From assembly GCA_903918595.1 (NCBI GenBank), contig CAIXFB010000094.1, forward strand, positions 1 to 13,687: 13,687 bases of DNA, in the 5' to 3' direction. A model generated the notes under the pieces. The model was not told the origin of the DNA. It saw only the letters and a program-made list of their open reading frames with translations, and made no database searches. The translations under genes were made by a program, and so were the position numbers. This document shows, one piece after another, positions 1-7,628 of this stretch (positions are counted from its first letter, which is position 1; every line of letters begins with the position of its first letter). Source of the DNA: an uncultured Actinomycetes bacterium. GTDB taxonomy: Bacteria; Actinomycetota; Actinomycetes; S36-B12.

Positions 1-1935
1 ATCTGGTCAGCGGCCCTCGCAATCCCGGTCATCGCGATGGCCATGGTGCCGGCGCTGCAATTCCCCTACTGGCAATGGGTGAGTTTGGTCTTGGCGACGC
101 CAGTGGTGTGGTGGGGCGGATGGCCTTTCCACCGCGCTGCACTCGTCAACCTTCGGCACGGAACCTCCACCATGGACACGCTCGTTTCCATGGGTGTGAC
201 GGCTGCTTATGCGTGGTCGCTGTATGCGTTGATCTGGGGCGGCGCCGGTGATCCGGACATGCGGATGGCCTTTCATCTGCTGCCCATGCAGGACATGGGT
301 GAGGCGCAGATCTACTTCGAGGTTTCTGCCGGAGTGATCGTTTTCCTGTTGCTCGGTCGCTATCTCGAAGGTCGGGCAAAAGTAGCTTCAGGTGATGCGC
401 TCCGTACTTTGATGAGTCAGGGTGCAAAAGAGGTAACCATCATTCGAGATGGTGTTGAGACCCGAGTTCCTATCTCCGAATTAGACGTCGGTATGGAGTT
501 TGTTGTTCGCCCGGGGGAGAAGATCGCTACGGATGGCGTTATCCGCCACGGCATGTCGAGCGTTGATGCCAGCTTGATCACTGGTGAGTCGATGCCCGTG
601 CAAGTGCAACCGGGCGAACTCGTCACTGGGGCAACGGTCAACGTTGACGGGTTGATTACCGTCGAAGCCACGCGGATTGGTGCAGATACCCAACTTGCAC
701 AGATGGCTCGGTTGGTGGCGGCAGCGCAAAGCGGCAAAGCTCCCGTGCAGCGCTTGGCTGATCGGGTCTCAGCGATCTTTGTTCCCATTGTTTTGGTCAT
801 CGCCCTCGCAACACTCGGTGGATGGCTGCTCGCCGGCGCTAGTGCCAATTTCGCTTTCACTGCAGCTGTTTCGGTGTTGATCATCGCCTGCCCCTGCGCA
901 CTCGGTCTGGCCACACCGACTGCGCTTCTCGTAGGAACCGGTCGCGCAGCTCGCATGGGCATCATCATCAAGGGGCCGCAAGTTTTGGAGTCGACGCGTC
1001 AAGTGGACACGATGATTTTCGATAAAACCGGAACGATAACTACGGGTCGGCTCAGTGTGACCGACGTGGTGCCCTTCCGAGACTGTGACCGCGACGGGCT
1101 ACTGCGTCTTTCTGCTGGAGTTGAAGCCGGATCTGAACATCCGATCGGTGTTGCCGTGGTGTTGGCCGCAATCGATGCAGGCATGACTGTGCCGCAGGTT
1201 ACGGAGTTTCGTGCCCACGGCGGCTGGGGTGTCGAGGGCACCGTCGATGATCGAGTGTTAGAGATCGGCCGGCCGGTGTGGCTCATCGACCAGCGAGGCG
1301 TCGTCGTAAGTCCTGAAGAAACCACAGCGATAGAGCAAGCGCAGGCCGCGGACAGCACCGTCGTGGCAGTTGCTTCGGCAGGTCAACTTCTTGGAATCAT
1401 CGCTTTGTCCGACGCGATCAAGGGCACCAGTGCTGAAGCGATTGCCGCCCTCATCGGCATGGGTATTGAGTCGATATTGGTGACGGGAGACAACCTTGAG
1501 GTAGCCAATCGAGTTGCTGCCAAGGTGGGTATCACGCAAGTTTTTGCCGAGGTCACTCCGCAAGGGAAAGTCGATGCAGTCCAACAGTTGCAGGCGACTG
1601 GTCGGCAGGTAGGTATGGCTGGTGATGGCGTTAACGATGCCGCAGCGTTGGCGCAGGCCGATCTGGGCATCGCGATGGGAACTGGCACTGATGTGGCGAT
1701 CGAGGCGAGTGACATCACGATCGTCACCGGCGATCTTCGCAGCGTGGTGTCTAGCCTGCTGATCTCGCAGCGCACCCTGCGCATCATCAAGGGAAACCTG
1801 TTCTGGGCCTTCGCCTACAACGTGGCGATGATCCCGTTGGCGGCTGCTGGTTTGATGAATCCGATGTTGGCTGGTGCTGCGATGGCGTTTTCATCCGTAT
1901 TCGTAGTGATGAACTCATTACGGTTACGTCGATGA
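1..1935 (+). CDS. copA: Cu+-exporting P1B-type ATPase CopA (5' partial)
   Basis: ATP-driven pump moving Cu+ out of the cytoplasm across the inner membrane. The frame is open from base 1, so the start, any N-terminal HMA metal-binding domain and the first membrane helices lie outside. Numbering from the first visible codon: actuator loop TGES at 194-197; the CPC metal site in IACPCALGLATPT with cysteines 297 and 299; phosphorylation motif DKTGT with Asp341; nucleotide-domain motif SEHP around His380; hinge GDGVND at 541-546. The last two helices carry Tyr606-Asn607 and M628-x-x-S-S632, which with CPC form the Cu+ (P1B-1) signature. About 644 residues are visible, against roughly 750 for full-length relatives. 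The stop overlaps the next start (ATGA), indicating translational coupling. Cu+ specificity is inferred from motifs; Ag+ is a common alternative substrate. Confidence 0.95.
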   Translation: MWSAALAIPVIAMAMVPALQFPYWQWVSLVLATPVVWWGGWPFHRAALVNLRHGTSTMDTLVSMGVTAAYAWSLYALIWGGAGDPDMRMAFHLLPMQDMGEAQIYFEVSAGVIVFLLLGRYLEGRAKVASGDALRTLMSQGAKEVTIIRDGVETRVPISELDVGMEFVVRPGEKIATDGVIRHGMSSVDASLITGESMPVQVQPGELVTGATVNVDGLITVEATRIGADTQLAQMARLVAAAQSGKAPVQRLADRVSAIFVPIVLVIALATLGGWLLAGASANFAFTAAVSVLIIACPCALGLATPTALLVGTGRAARMGIIIKGPQVLESTRQVDTMIFDKTGTITTGRLSVTDVVPFRDCDRDGLLRLSAGVEAGSEHPIGVAVVLAAIDAGMTVPQVTEFRAHGGWGVEGTVDDRVLEIGRPVWLIDQRGVVVSPEETTAIEQAQAADSTVVAVASAGQLLGIIALSDAIKGTSAEAIAALIGMGIESILVTGDNLEVANRVAAKVGITQVFAEVTPQGKVDAVQQLQATGRQVGMAGDGVNDAAALAQADLGIAMGTGTDVAIEASDITIVTGDLRSVVSSLLISQRTLRIIKGNLFWAFAYNVAMIPLAAAGLMNPMLAGAAMAFSSVFVVMNSLRLRR

Positions 1936-3107
1936 ACGAGCATTCGGGTATTGAAGTAGACCTCGCGCAGCTGCGTACCCGCACCAGCGCTAAGTGGACC
2001 TCCTTCCCGGAAGATGTGCTGCCGGCTTGGGTTGCGGAAATGGACTTCTCACTTGCCCCGCCGATCGCGCAAGCACTCTCCTCAGCGATTGCCCGATCAG
2101 ATACCGGCTATCGCTCAATCGGCCGACTGCCTGAGGCGCTAGCGGGTTTCTGTTCTGTGGAATGGAACTGGTCGCCGGATCCGGCGCACATGATGGTGCT
2201 CGCTGATGTCATGACTGGCATTGCGACCACCCTGCGGTTTTGTACCCGACCAGCTGATTTCGTGGTGATTAACTCACCTGTGTATCCACCTTTCTATTCA
2301 ACTGTGCGCGATGTTGCAGGCCGGAACATGTACGACGTTCCCCTCGTCCCTGATGAGCAGGGTCGATATGGCTGGGACCTGGCTGCCCTCGATGCAGCCT
2401 TTGCTCGACCTGAAGTCACTGCGTATGTGTTATGCAGTCCGCATAACCCGGTGGGATCTGTTCCCACCGCACACGAACTGGCTGCGATAGCGCGAAGTGC
2501 TGCAGCGCACGGGGTATTTGTGATTGCCGACGAAATTCACGCTCCACTCACCTTGGCAGGGTCAACGCACACGCCGTACCTACAAGTTGCCGGAGATGAT
2601 GCTCGCGCTGTGAGTGTGGTGTCGGCATCGAAGGCGTGGAATGTCGCCGGTTTGAAATGTGCCCAGTTGATTGCTAGCCCGATGGTGGCTGAGGAACTCT
2701 TTGCATCAATTCCATTGGAGACGCAGTACGGAGCCGGGCACCTAGGGGTGATCGCTGCGATCGCCGCGTTCGAGCACGGCGAGGCGTGGCGGATAGAAAT
2801 GCTCGATCTTCTCGATCGAAATCGGTATCTGTTCGGTGAAAGACTGATCGCGGAGTTGCCAGCAGCCACCTACCGACCGCCAGATGCCTCGTATCTGGCG
2901 TGGGTTGATGTGAGCGCCTATGGACTCGGTGACGACCCGGCCTTGCCTTTACTCGAGGTTGGTCGGGTTGCGGTGAACTCCGGGCCCATGTTCGGTGCTG
3001 GCGGCGAGGGGCACATTCGAGTCAATATCGGCACCTCGGCCCAGATCATTGAAGATATTGTCGCGCGGATAGCCCGAGGAACGACTGGGAGTCAGGATGC
3101 GTCCTAA
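1932..3107 (+). CDS. MalY/PatB family PLP-dependent C-S lyase / aminotransferase
   Basis: A 391-residue fold-type I PLP enzyme of the MalY/PatB class. These usually cleave C-S bonds (cystathionine beta-lyase or cysteine-S-conjugate lyase), giving a thiol, pyruvate and ammonia in the cytoplasm. Visible landmarks: the N-terminal stretch FPEDVLPAWVAEMDF typical of the class; SPHNPVG with Asn172 contacting the cofactor; ADEIH with Asp200 pairing with the pyridine nitrogen; SASKAWNVAGLK with Lys234 as the Schiff-base lysine; and the C-terminal RVNIGTS segment with the carboxylate-binding Arg. The length is normal. The start is fixed by the ATGA overlap with copA, and the 3' end overlaps the next gene by 11 bp. 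The exact substrate cannot be read from sequence; methionine/cysteine metabolism is the family default. A link with copper via thiol or sulfide release is speculation. Confidence 0.9.
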   Translation: MNEHSGIEVDLAQLRTRTSAKWTSFPEDVLPAWVAEMDFSLAPPIAQALSSAIARSDTGYRSIGRLPEALAGFCSVEWNWSPDPAHMMVLADVMTGIATTLRFCTRPADFVVINSPVYPPFYSTVRDVAGRNMYDVPLVPDEQGRYGWDLAALDAAFARPEVTAYVLCSPHNPVGSVPTAHELAAIARSAAAHGVFVIADEIHAPLTLAGSTHTPYLQVAGDDARAVSVVSASKAWNVAGLKCAQLIASPMVAEELFASIPLETQYGAGHLGVIAAIAAFEHGEAWRIEMLDLLDRNRYLFGERLIAELPAATYRPPDASYLAWVDVSAYGLGDDPALPLLEVGRVAVNSGPMFGAGGEGHIRVNIGTSAQIIEDIVARIARGTTGSQDAS

Positions 3108-3705
3108 GCCAGTGAAGGCTTTGCTGGTGCTCAGCTCGGTAGTGGGGCTCGCCCTCAGCGCACTTATTGCGGTCCCGGTTCAGGCTGCTCCCAAGATCGA
3201 TGCAATCGCGATCGGTGACAGTGTGATGCTCGGCGCAAAATATGAATTGCAGCGCAGGGGCTTCAACGTGGTCGATGCCGCTGTGAGCCGGCAGGCGGCA
3301 ACCGGCCCAGGGCTTTTGCGCAAACAGGGTGCCAAACTGCCTCGGAATGTGGTCGTTCACCTTGGCTCCAACGGCACTTATTCCAAGGCCATGTGTCGGG
3401 AGCTAGTGCGTACAGCCGGCCCACAACGTCGGGTTTTCCTCGTCACGATCAAGGTTCCCCGAACCTATGAGGGCACCAACAACGTGATGCTGCGCAAGTG
3501 CGCCAGTGGGTTTGGCCCCGAACGGGTACGAATTGTTGATTGGAATTGGGCCGCCACAAAGAATCCGCAGTGGCTCTACGCGGATGGAATTCACCTCAGA
3601 CCCCAAGGAGCACGAGCATTCGCACGCATCATGCGTAACGCCATTAACTCTGCTAACGCAAGCGAGCAATTCGCCAGTTCCACCCCTCCACGCCCATCCA
3701 TGTGA
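3097..3705 (+). CDS. Secreted SGNH/GDSL-like hydrolase or acyl-esterase
   Basis: A 202-residue exported protein. An N-terminal signal peptide (Lys4/Lys7, hydrophobic core about 8-26, likely cleavage after VQA at 30) is followed by an SGNH core: GDS block I with nucleophile Ser42, block III HLGSNG at about 88-93 supplying the oxyanion-hole Gly/Asn, and block V DGIHL with catalytic Asp163 and His166. The blocks resemble the SGNH domain found C-terminal to acyltransferase-3 membrane domains (OatA-like), but here it stands alone. Members hydrolyse or transfer acyl groups on polysaccharides, peptidoglycan or lipids; the substrate here is unknown. The start has a GGGAG ribosome-binding site at 3087-3091, 5 nt upstream, inside the end of the preceding gene. 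The C-terminal tail (about 185-202) is Ser/Pro rich and probably disordered. Confidence 0.82.
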   Translation: MRPKPVKALLVLSSVVGLALSALIAVPVQAAPKIDAIAIGDSVMLGAKYELQRRGFNVVDAAVSRQAATGPGLLRKQGAKLPRNVVVHLGSNGTYSKAMCRELVRTAGPQRRVFLVTIKVPRTYEGTNNVMLRKCASGFGPERVRIVDWNWAATKNPQWLYADGIHLRPQGARAFARIMRNAINSANASEQFASSTPPRPSM

Positions 3706-3863
3706 CCCACGTCGCATGGCCGCTGTGTGGTTGATCACAAGAGAACGTTTACACGCTGTTTTCGGTTTGGTTCCGGGCCGCTCAACCAGCATTGTGGGGC
3801 AATCAGTTCGCACCTTCGGCCGCTGCATTCAATCGCAGTCCAACGTCACAACGGAGTGATGTC

Positions 3864-5687
3864 ATGACGACCAGCACCATCGTGAATGCCCCCACAACCA
3901 ATCCCCGTCTGCTGGCGTGGGTCGAAGAAATCGCTGAGTTGGCCAAGCCCGACAAAATCGTGTGGTGCGACGGGTCCATGGATGAGTGGAACCGGATGAC
4001 CCAGGAGATGGTGGCCTCAGGCACGCTCATTCGACTGAATGAGGAATTGCGACCCAACTCTTTCCTCGCTCGCTCACATCCCGGTGATGTTGCCCGCGTC
4101 GAAGACCGCACCTTCATTTGTTCGGTGGCCGAATCCGATGCTGGTCCCACCAACAACTGGATGGACCCCACCCAGATGCGCAGCACCCTGCGCGGACTGT
4201 TCGATGGCAGCATGCGTGGGCGCACGATGTACGTCGTGCCGTTTTCAATGGGACCCCTCGGTTCCCACATTTCCCAGCTCGGAGTTGAACTCACCGACTC
4301 CCCATACGTGGTGGCCTCGATGCGCGTGATGACCCGGATGGGTAAAGCAGCACTTGATGCAATCGGCGTAGACGGCGATTTTGTTCCAGCGATCCACACT
4401 GTTGGCTACCCGCTTATTGATGCAGATGGCAATCATCGAGACGACGTTGCTTGGCCGTGCAATGAGACTAAATACATCGTGCAGTTTCCCGAAGACCGTG
4501 AAATCTGGTCGTACGGCTCGGGTTACGGTGGCAATGCACTCCTTGGAAAGAAGTGCTACGCGCTGCGCATCGCATCGGTTATGGGCCGCGATGAAGGCTG
4601 GCTTGCTGAACACATGCTCATTCTCAAGCTGACTTCACCAGAGGGTCGCGCCCACTACGTGACTGGCGCTTTCCCATCAGCGTGCGGCAAAACCAACCTG
4701 GCCATGCTCGAGCCAACATTGCCCGGCTGGAAAGTTGAAACCCTTGGCGATGACATCGCCTGGATGCGCTTTGGTAAAGACGGTCGTCTCTACGCCCTCA
4801 ACCCGGAGGCCGGCATCTTTGGTGTTGCTCCTGGAACCGGCATAGACACCAACGCCAATGCGATCCGATCGTTGGCAGCAAACACCATCTACACCAATGT
4901 TGCGCTCACCGATGATGGCGATATCTGGTGGGAGGGCCTCACCCCCGAGGCACCGAGCCACCTGATCGACTGGCGTGGCAACGATTGGACTCCCTCCTCG
5001 GACGAGTTGTCCAGCCACCCGAACTCACGTTTCGCATTCCCTGCTGATCAGTGCCCCTCCATTGCTGATAATTGGCAAGATCCGGCCGGTGTGCCGATCG
5101 ATGCGATCCTGGTCGGCGGTCGACGCGCCACCAATGTGCCGCTTGTTGTTGAGTCATATGACTGGGCGCACGGTGTTTTCATGGGTGCCACGTTGTCGAG
5201 TGAGAAGACGGCAGCCCAAGAAGGCACCGTGGGTGAATTGCGACGCGATCCGTTCGCGATGCTGCCGTTCACCGGTTACAACATGGCCGATTATTGGGGT
5301 CATTGGCTCGAAATGGCCGACGCCACCACCACCGATGCGTTGCCCAAGATCTTCTCGGTCAACTGGTTCCGGCGTGGTGCAGGCGGTTCGTTCCTCTGGC
5401 CCGGATTTGGTGAGAACTCACGAGTACTGGAATGGGTGTCTCGCCGGGTAGCTGGCGAAGTGGACGCGGTCGACACCCCGCTTGGCCGCATTCCAGTTGC
5501 TGGTGACCTGCAACTCGATGGGATTGAGCTTGCTGATGGCGCCATCGAGGGGCTCTTCGAAATTGATGCGGATTCGTGGGGCTATGAAACCGACATGATC
5601 GCTGAATACTTTGCACAGTTCGGTGACCGGTTGCCAGCAGCGATGGCCGATCAGTTGGCAGCGTTGCGGGCCCGACTCGCGGAATAA
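3864..5687 (+). CDS. pckG: Phosphoenolpyruvate carboxykinase (GTP)
   Basis: Converts oxaloacetate + GTP to phosphoenolpyruvate + GDP + CO2 in the cytoplasm, at the entry to gluconeogenesis; it may run in reverse as an anaplerotic step. The 607 residues match the GTP-dependent family. Visible: P-loop FPSACGKTN at 270-278 with the reactive Cys274 and Lys276; metal-binding GDDIAW at 295-300; NPEAGIFGVAPGTG, and NWFRRG at 500-505 near the GTP-binding end. The ATG at 3864 is chosen because GGAG (3853-3856) lies 7 nt before it and MTTSTIVNAPTTNPRLLAWV resembles actinobacterial N-termini; the frame extends 24 codons further upstream but without an SD. The 158-bp upstream spacer should hold its promoter, though no convincing -35/-10 pair was found. 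Its stop is only 25 bp from the stop of the convergent carbamoyltransferase gene. Confidence 0.97.
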   Translation: MTTSTIVNAPTTNPRLLAWVEEIAELAKPDKIVWCDGSMDEWNRMTQEMVASGTLIRLNEELRPNSFLARSHPGDVARVEDRTFICSVAESDAGPTNNWMDPTQMRSTLRGLFDGSMRGRTMYVVPFSMGPLGSHISQLGVELTDSPYVVASMRVMTRMGKAALDAIGVDGDFVPAIHTVGYPLIDADGNHRDDVAWPCNETKYIVQFPEDREIWSYGSGYGGNALLGKKCYALRIASVMGRDEGWLAEHMLILKLTSPEGRAHYVTGAFPSACGKTNLAMLEPTLPGWKVETLGDDIAWMRFGKDGRLYALNPEAGIFGVAPGTGIDTNANAIRSLAANTIYTNVALTDDGDIWWEGLTPEAPSHLIDWRGNDWTPSSDELSSHPNSRFAFPADQCPSIADNWQDPAGVPIDAILVGGRRATNVPLVVESYDWAHGVFMGATLSSEKTAAQEGTVGELRRDPFAMLPFTGYNMADYWGHWLEMADATTTDALPKIFSVNWFRRGAGGSFLWPGFGENSRVLEWVSRRVAGEVDAVDTPLGRIPVAGDLQLDGIELADGAIEGLFEIDADSWGYETDMIAEYFAQFGDRLPAAMADQLAALRARLAE

Positions 5688-5712
5688 TGCTCATTCGCTT
5701 TTCTACGCCAAC

Positions 5713-6717
5713 CTAAGAGATCGTCGCCACCATCAACGCCTTGATGGTATGCATGCGGTTCTCTGCTTGCTCGAACACGATGCTGGCCGGTGACTCGAAC
5801 ACCTCATGGGTGACTTCAACGCCATCGGTGAGTCCAAATTTTTCGGCAACGAGTTGACCGATTTTGGTCTTGGTGTCGTGATAGGCCGGCAAGCAGTGCA
5901 TGAACCGAACATCTGGGCGCCCGGTCAGTTTGAGGAACTGCGCATCGACGCGGTAGGGCGTGAGTTGCTCAATGCGTGTTGCCCAGACGTCGGCGGGTTC
6001 GCCCATGGAGACCCACACATCGGTATGCACAAAACGTGCACCCGGCAGCCCCACACTCGGATCATCTGTGATGGTGATCGTGGCACCCGATTCGGCAGCA
6101 CGCAGCGCTGCGGCGTCGCGAATCTCTTGACTTGGCCACAGCACTTGCGGTGCCACTATGCGTACGTCAGAGCCCATGATTGCGCCCATCATCAATATTG
6201 AGTTGCCCATGTTGCTCCGCGCATCGCCCACGTATGCGTACGAAATGCGCTCGTCACCGGCATGCTCACCCATTGTCATGAAATCCGCGAGCATCTGAGT
6301 GGGGTGCCACTTATCCGTAAGCGCGTTATATACCGGCACCGTGGAATATTCAGCAAGTTCCTCAACGACAGATTGCCGAGCCCCGCGATAAGCAATCGCA
6401 TCGAAGGCCGAGGCGAGTACCCGCGCGCTATCTGCCGCTGATTCTTTGTGACCAATCTGACTCGATGCTGGATCAAGGACCGTGATGCCGGCGCCCTGAT
6501 CTCGACATGCCACTTCGAAGGAGATTCGGGTGCGAGTAGAAGTCTTCTCCAGAATGAGGACGACGTTACGGCCGACGAGGCGTTGCTGCTCTATACCCGC
6601 GGCACGCTCAACCTTGAGCTGACCTGCGAGAGTAATGAGATAGGACAATTGTTCCGCGGTGAAGTCAGATTCCTGCAAGAAATCGGCGTGCTGCCATGAG
6701 GCGCTAGCGCTAGTCAT
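5713..6717 (-). CDS. argF: Ornithine carbamoyltransferase (ArgI/ArcB type)
   Basis: Catalyses carbamoyl phosphate + ornithine <-> citrulline + phosphate, used in arginine synthesis or, in reverse, in the arginine deiminase pathway. The 334-residue length and the motifs (EKTSTRTR with S60-R64 binding carbamoyl phosphate, SQIGHKES, HPTQ at 138-141, DVWVSMGE at 233-240 binding ornithine, HCLPA at 274-278, and a C-terminal FEQAENRMHTIKA) follow the E. coli ArgI / Pseudomonas ArcB subgroup rather than the shorter anabolic ArgF (about 305-320 residues) usual in actinobacteria. No other arginine gene is in view, so anabolic versus catabolic use is undecided and the symbol is provisional; arcB would be an equal choice. 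The ATG is the only plausible start; a GGAGG lies 15 nt upstream, rather far. It follows whiB3 on the same strand after 21 bp, so co-transcription is likely. Confidence 0.93.
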   Translation of the reverse strand: MTSASASWQHADFLQESDFTAEQLSYLITLAGQLKVERAAGIEQQRLVGRNVVLILEKTSTRTRISFEVACRDQGAGITVLDPASSQIGHKESAADSARVLASAFDAIAYRGARQSVVEELAEYSTVPVYNALTDKWHPTQMLADFMTMGEHAGDERISYAYVGDARSNMGNSILMMGAIMGSDVRIVAPQVLWPSQEIRDAAALRAAESGATITITDDPSVGLPGARFVHTDVWVSMGEPADVWATRIEQLTPYRVDAQFLKLTGRPDVRFMHCLPAYHDTKTKIGQLVAEKFGLTDGVEVTHEVFESPASIVFEQAENRMHTIKALMVATIS

Positions 6718-6738
6718 CGCAACACGGTACTGCCTCCA

Positions 6739-7113
6739 CTAAGCGGTGATTCCCAGCGCCCTCGGGGAGATTGCCTCATTGATTTCCCGGCCGGCGGCGC
6801 GTAAGCCTGATCCGCGTTCGCGCGGGTGGTGCCGAGAATTCAAGCGCGCATAGACCCGGTCGCGCTCCTCCTCGGTGAGACCGCCCCATACTCCGAAAGG
6901 TTCGCGTGCCCTGATTGCGTAGTCGGCACACTCGAGGCGCACCTGACATCCTGCGCAGATCATTTTGGCTTGGTGGTCTCGCTTAGCCCTGGCACTGCCT
7001 CGTTCGTTTTGCGGGTGGAAGAAAAGGAGTGGGTCATAGGTACGGCAGGCTCCCTCCTCCTGCCAGTTCCACACTGCATCGCTGGGTACTTGGGCGAGTG
7101 GTTGCTGTGGCAT
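6739..7113 (-). CDS. whiB3: WhiB family Fe-S transcriptional regulator, WhiB3/WhiD-like
   Basis: A Wbl protein: a small actinobacterial regulator carrying a redox- and NO-sensitive [4Fe-4S] cluster that partners the principal sigma factor. In 124 residues the four cluster cysteines are C23, C53, C56 and C62 (C-x29-C-x2-C-x5-C), followed by the turn motif GVWGG at 74-78 and a basic C-terminal tail (SRHHPRER). The N-terminus (MPQQ...WNWQ...GACR), FFHPQNERGSARAKRDHQAK and the EPFGVWGGLTEEERD segment align by eye with mycobacterial WhiB3 and streptomycete WhiD, which tie redox state to central metabolism and development. It is about 20 residues longer than M. tuberculosis WhiB3 at the C-terminus. 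The start is set by this alignment and an AGAGGA-type RBS about 8 nt upstream; the frame stays open to 7233 but that extension has no family resemblance. It lies between trxA and the carbamoyltransferase, all on the minus strand. Confidence 0.93.
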   Translation of the reverse strand: MPQQPLAQVPSDAVWNWQEEGACRTYDPLLFFHPQNERGSARAKRDHQAKMICAGCQVRLECADYAIRAREPFGVWGGLTEEERDRVYARLNSRHHPRERGSGLRAAGREINEAISPRALGITA

Positions 7114-7182
7114 CGGCTCTTCCTCTCTACAGGGGTCTTGCTTACCAGCCACGATAAGTGCGATGAACGCGCCCGGGAGAGG

Positions 7183-7220
7183 CCAAAGGTCCCGAGATCG
7201 GTTGACCTTGGGACCTTTGG
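7183..7220 (-). other. Long hairpin in trxA-whiB3 spacer
   Basis: Perfect 11-bp inverted repeat, CCAAAGGTCCC (7183-7193) with GGGACCTTTGG (7210-7220). The pairing continues inward through G.T, A-T and G-C pairs, one A.C mismatch, then T-A and C-G, closing a four-base loop, so the stem is about 17 positions long. Read along the minus strand it lies 25 nt after the trxA stop and 69 nt before the whiB3 start. No T-run follows it, so it is not a canonical intrinsic terminator. Possible roles are an mRNA processing or stability element, a Rho-assisted terminator, a leader structure for whiB3, or a dyad DNA-binding site. The structure is seen; the role is inferred. Confidence 0.7.
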
Positions 7221-7245
7221 ATGAAGTGCTCAAACTTGTGGTGGG

Positions 7246-7608
7246 TCAGGCTTCGTCGGCGACGATCGCCGATCGGACTTCTTCCATATTCACATCGCGC
7301 ACCGCGGTGATCAGGTTTGCTAATGCCTCTTGGGGTAGCGCGCCTGCTTGTGAGTACAGCACGACGCCATCGCGAATGGCCATCAGTGTCGGGATGGAGG
7401 TGATGGAGAATGCTCCCGCCAAACCTTGTTCAGCCTCGGTGTCTACCTTGGCAAAAACGATGTCGGCATTCTCTTCGGACGCCTTTTCATAGACGGGCGC
7501 AAAGTTGCGACATGGACCACACCATGCGGCCCAGAAGTCCACGAGGACGATCGGGCTGCCGTTGATGGTCTCGGCAAATGTCTCTTCTGTCAGGTTCACA
7601 GTTGTCAT
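7246..7608 (-). CDS. trxA: Thioredoxin family protein
   Basis: A 120-residue cytoplasmic disulfide reductase with one thioredoxin fold. The active site is W29-C30-G31-P32-C33, followed by RNFAPVYEKAS instead of the more usual K-M/L-xP; the cis-proline motif SIPT has Pro73. There is no signal peptide. About 15 residues (NMEEVRSAIVADEA) extend past the usual end of the fold, a layout I associate with an actinobacterial thioredoxin subgroup distinct from the one paired with trxB. The ATG at 7608 has no Shine-Dalgarno, but a TAGGGT -10 box ends 6 nt before it, suggesting leaderless translation. That box sits inside a palindrome resembling CsoR operators, so copper or another thiophilic stress may control it. 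whiB3 follows 132 bp downstream. Family assignment is secure; paralogue and physiological partner are not. Confidence 0.93.
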   Translation of the reverse strand: MTTVNLTEETFAETINGSPIVLVDFWAAWCGPCRNFAPVYEKASEENADIVFAKVDTEAEQGLAGAFSITSIPTLMAIRDGVVLYSQAGALPQEALANLITAVRDVNMEEVRSAIVADEA

Positions 7609-7612
7609 GAAT

Positions 7613-7628
7613 ATACCCTAGGGGGTAT
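7613..7628 (-). promoter_or_regulatory. CsoR-like operator overlapping trxA promoter
   Basis: The + strand reads ATACCCTAGGGGGTAT: six-base arms ATACCC and GGGTAT are perfect complements around four bases. This matches the general form of CsoR/RicR copper-sensor sites (ATACCC...GGGTAT with a G-rich half) known from Bacillus and actinobacteria. It begins 4 nt upstream of the trxA ATG and covers the presumed -10 box, so a bound repressor would block initiation. Similarity is by eye and no csoR gene is visible here. Confidence 0.55.

Noticed and set aside
417..971. Long open frame antisense to copA, and similar ones across pckG, hdeD, iclR and the GH18 gene
   Set aside because: They mirror the codon pattern of the opposite-strand genes, show low-complexity compositions rich in Ser/Arg/Thr/Pro, and carry no recognisable domain.
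3792..3863. Upstream in-frame ATG that would lengthen the PEP carboxykinase by 24 residues
   Set aside because: No ribosome-binding site there and the added peptide does not look like the family; GGAG sits 7 nt before the ATG at 3864.
3706..3863. AACGTTTACA (LacI-operator-like core) and three GGCCGCT copies in the pckG upstream spacer
   Set aside because: The core is short and lacks good symmetry; the three heptamers are unevenly spaced (58 and 42 bp). Both are compatible with chance.
7114..7233. Extension of the WhiB protein by 40 residues to position 7233
   Set aside because: It would run through the long hairpin region, has no Wbl similarity, and the ATG at 7113 has a good ribosome site and matches the WhiB3 N-terminus.
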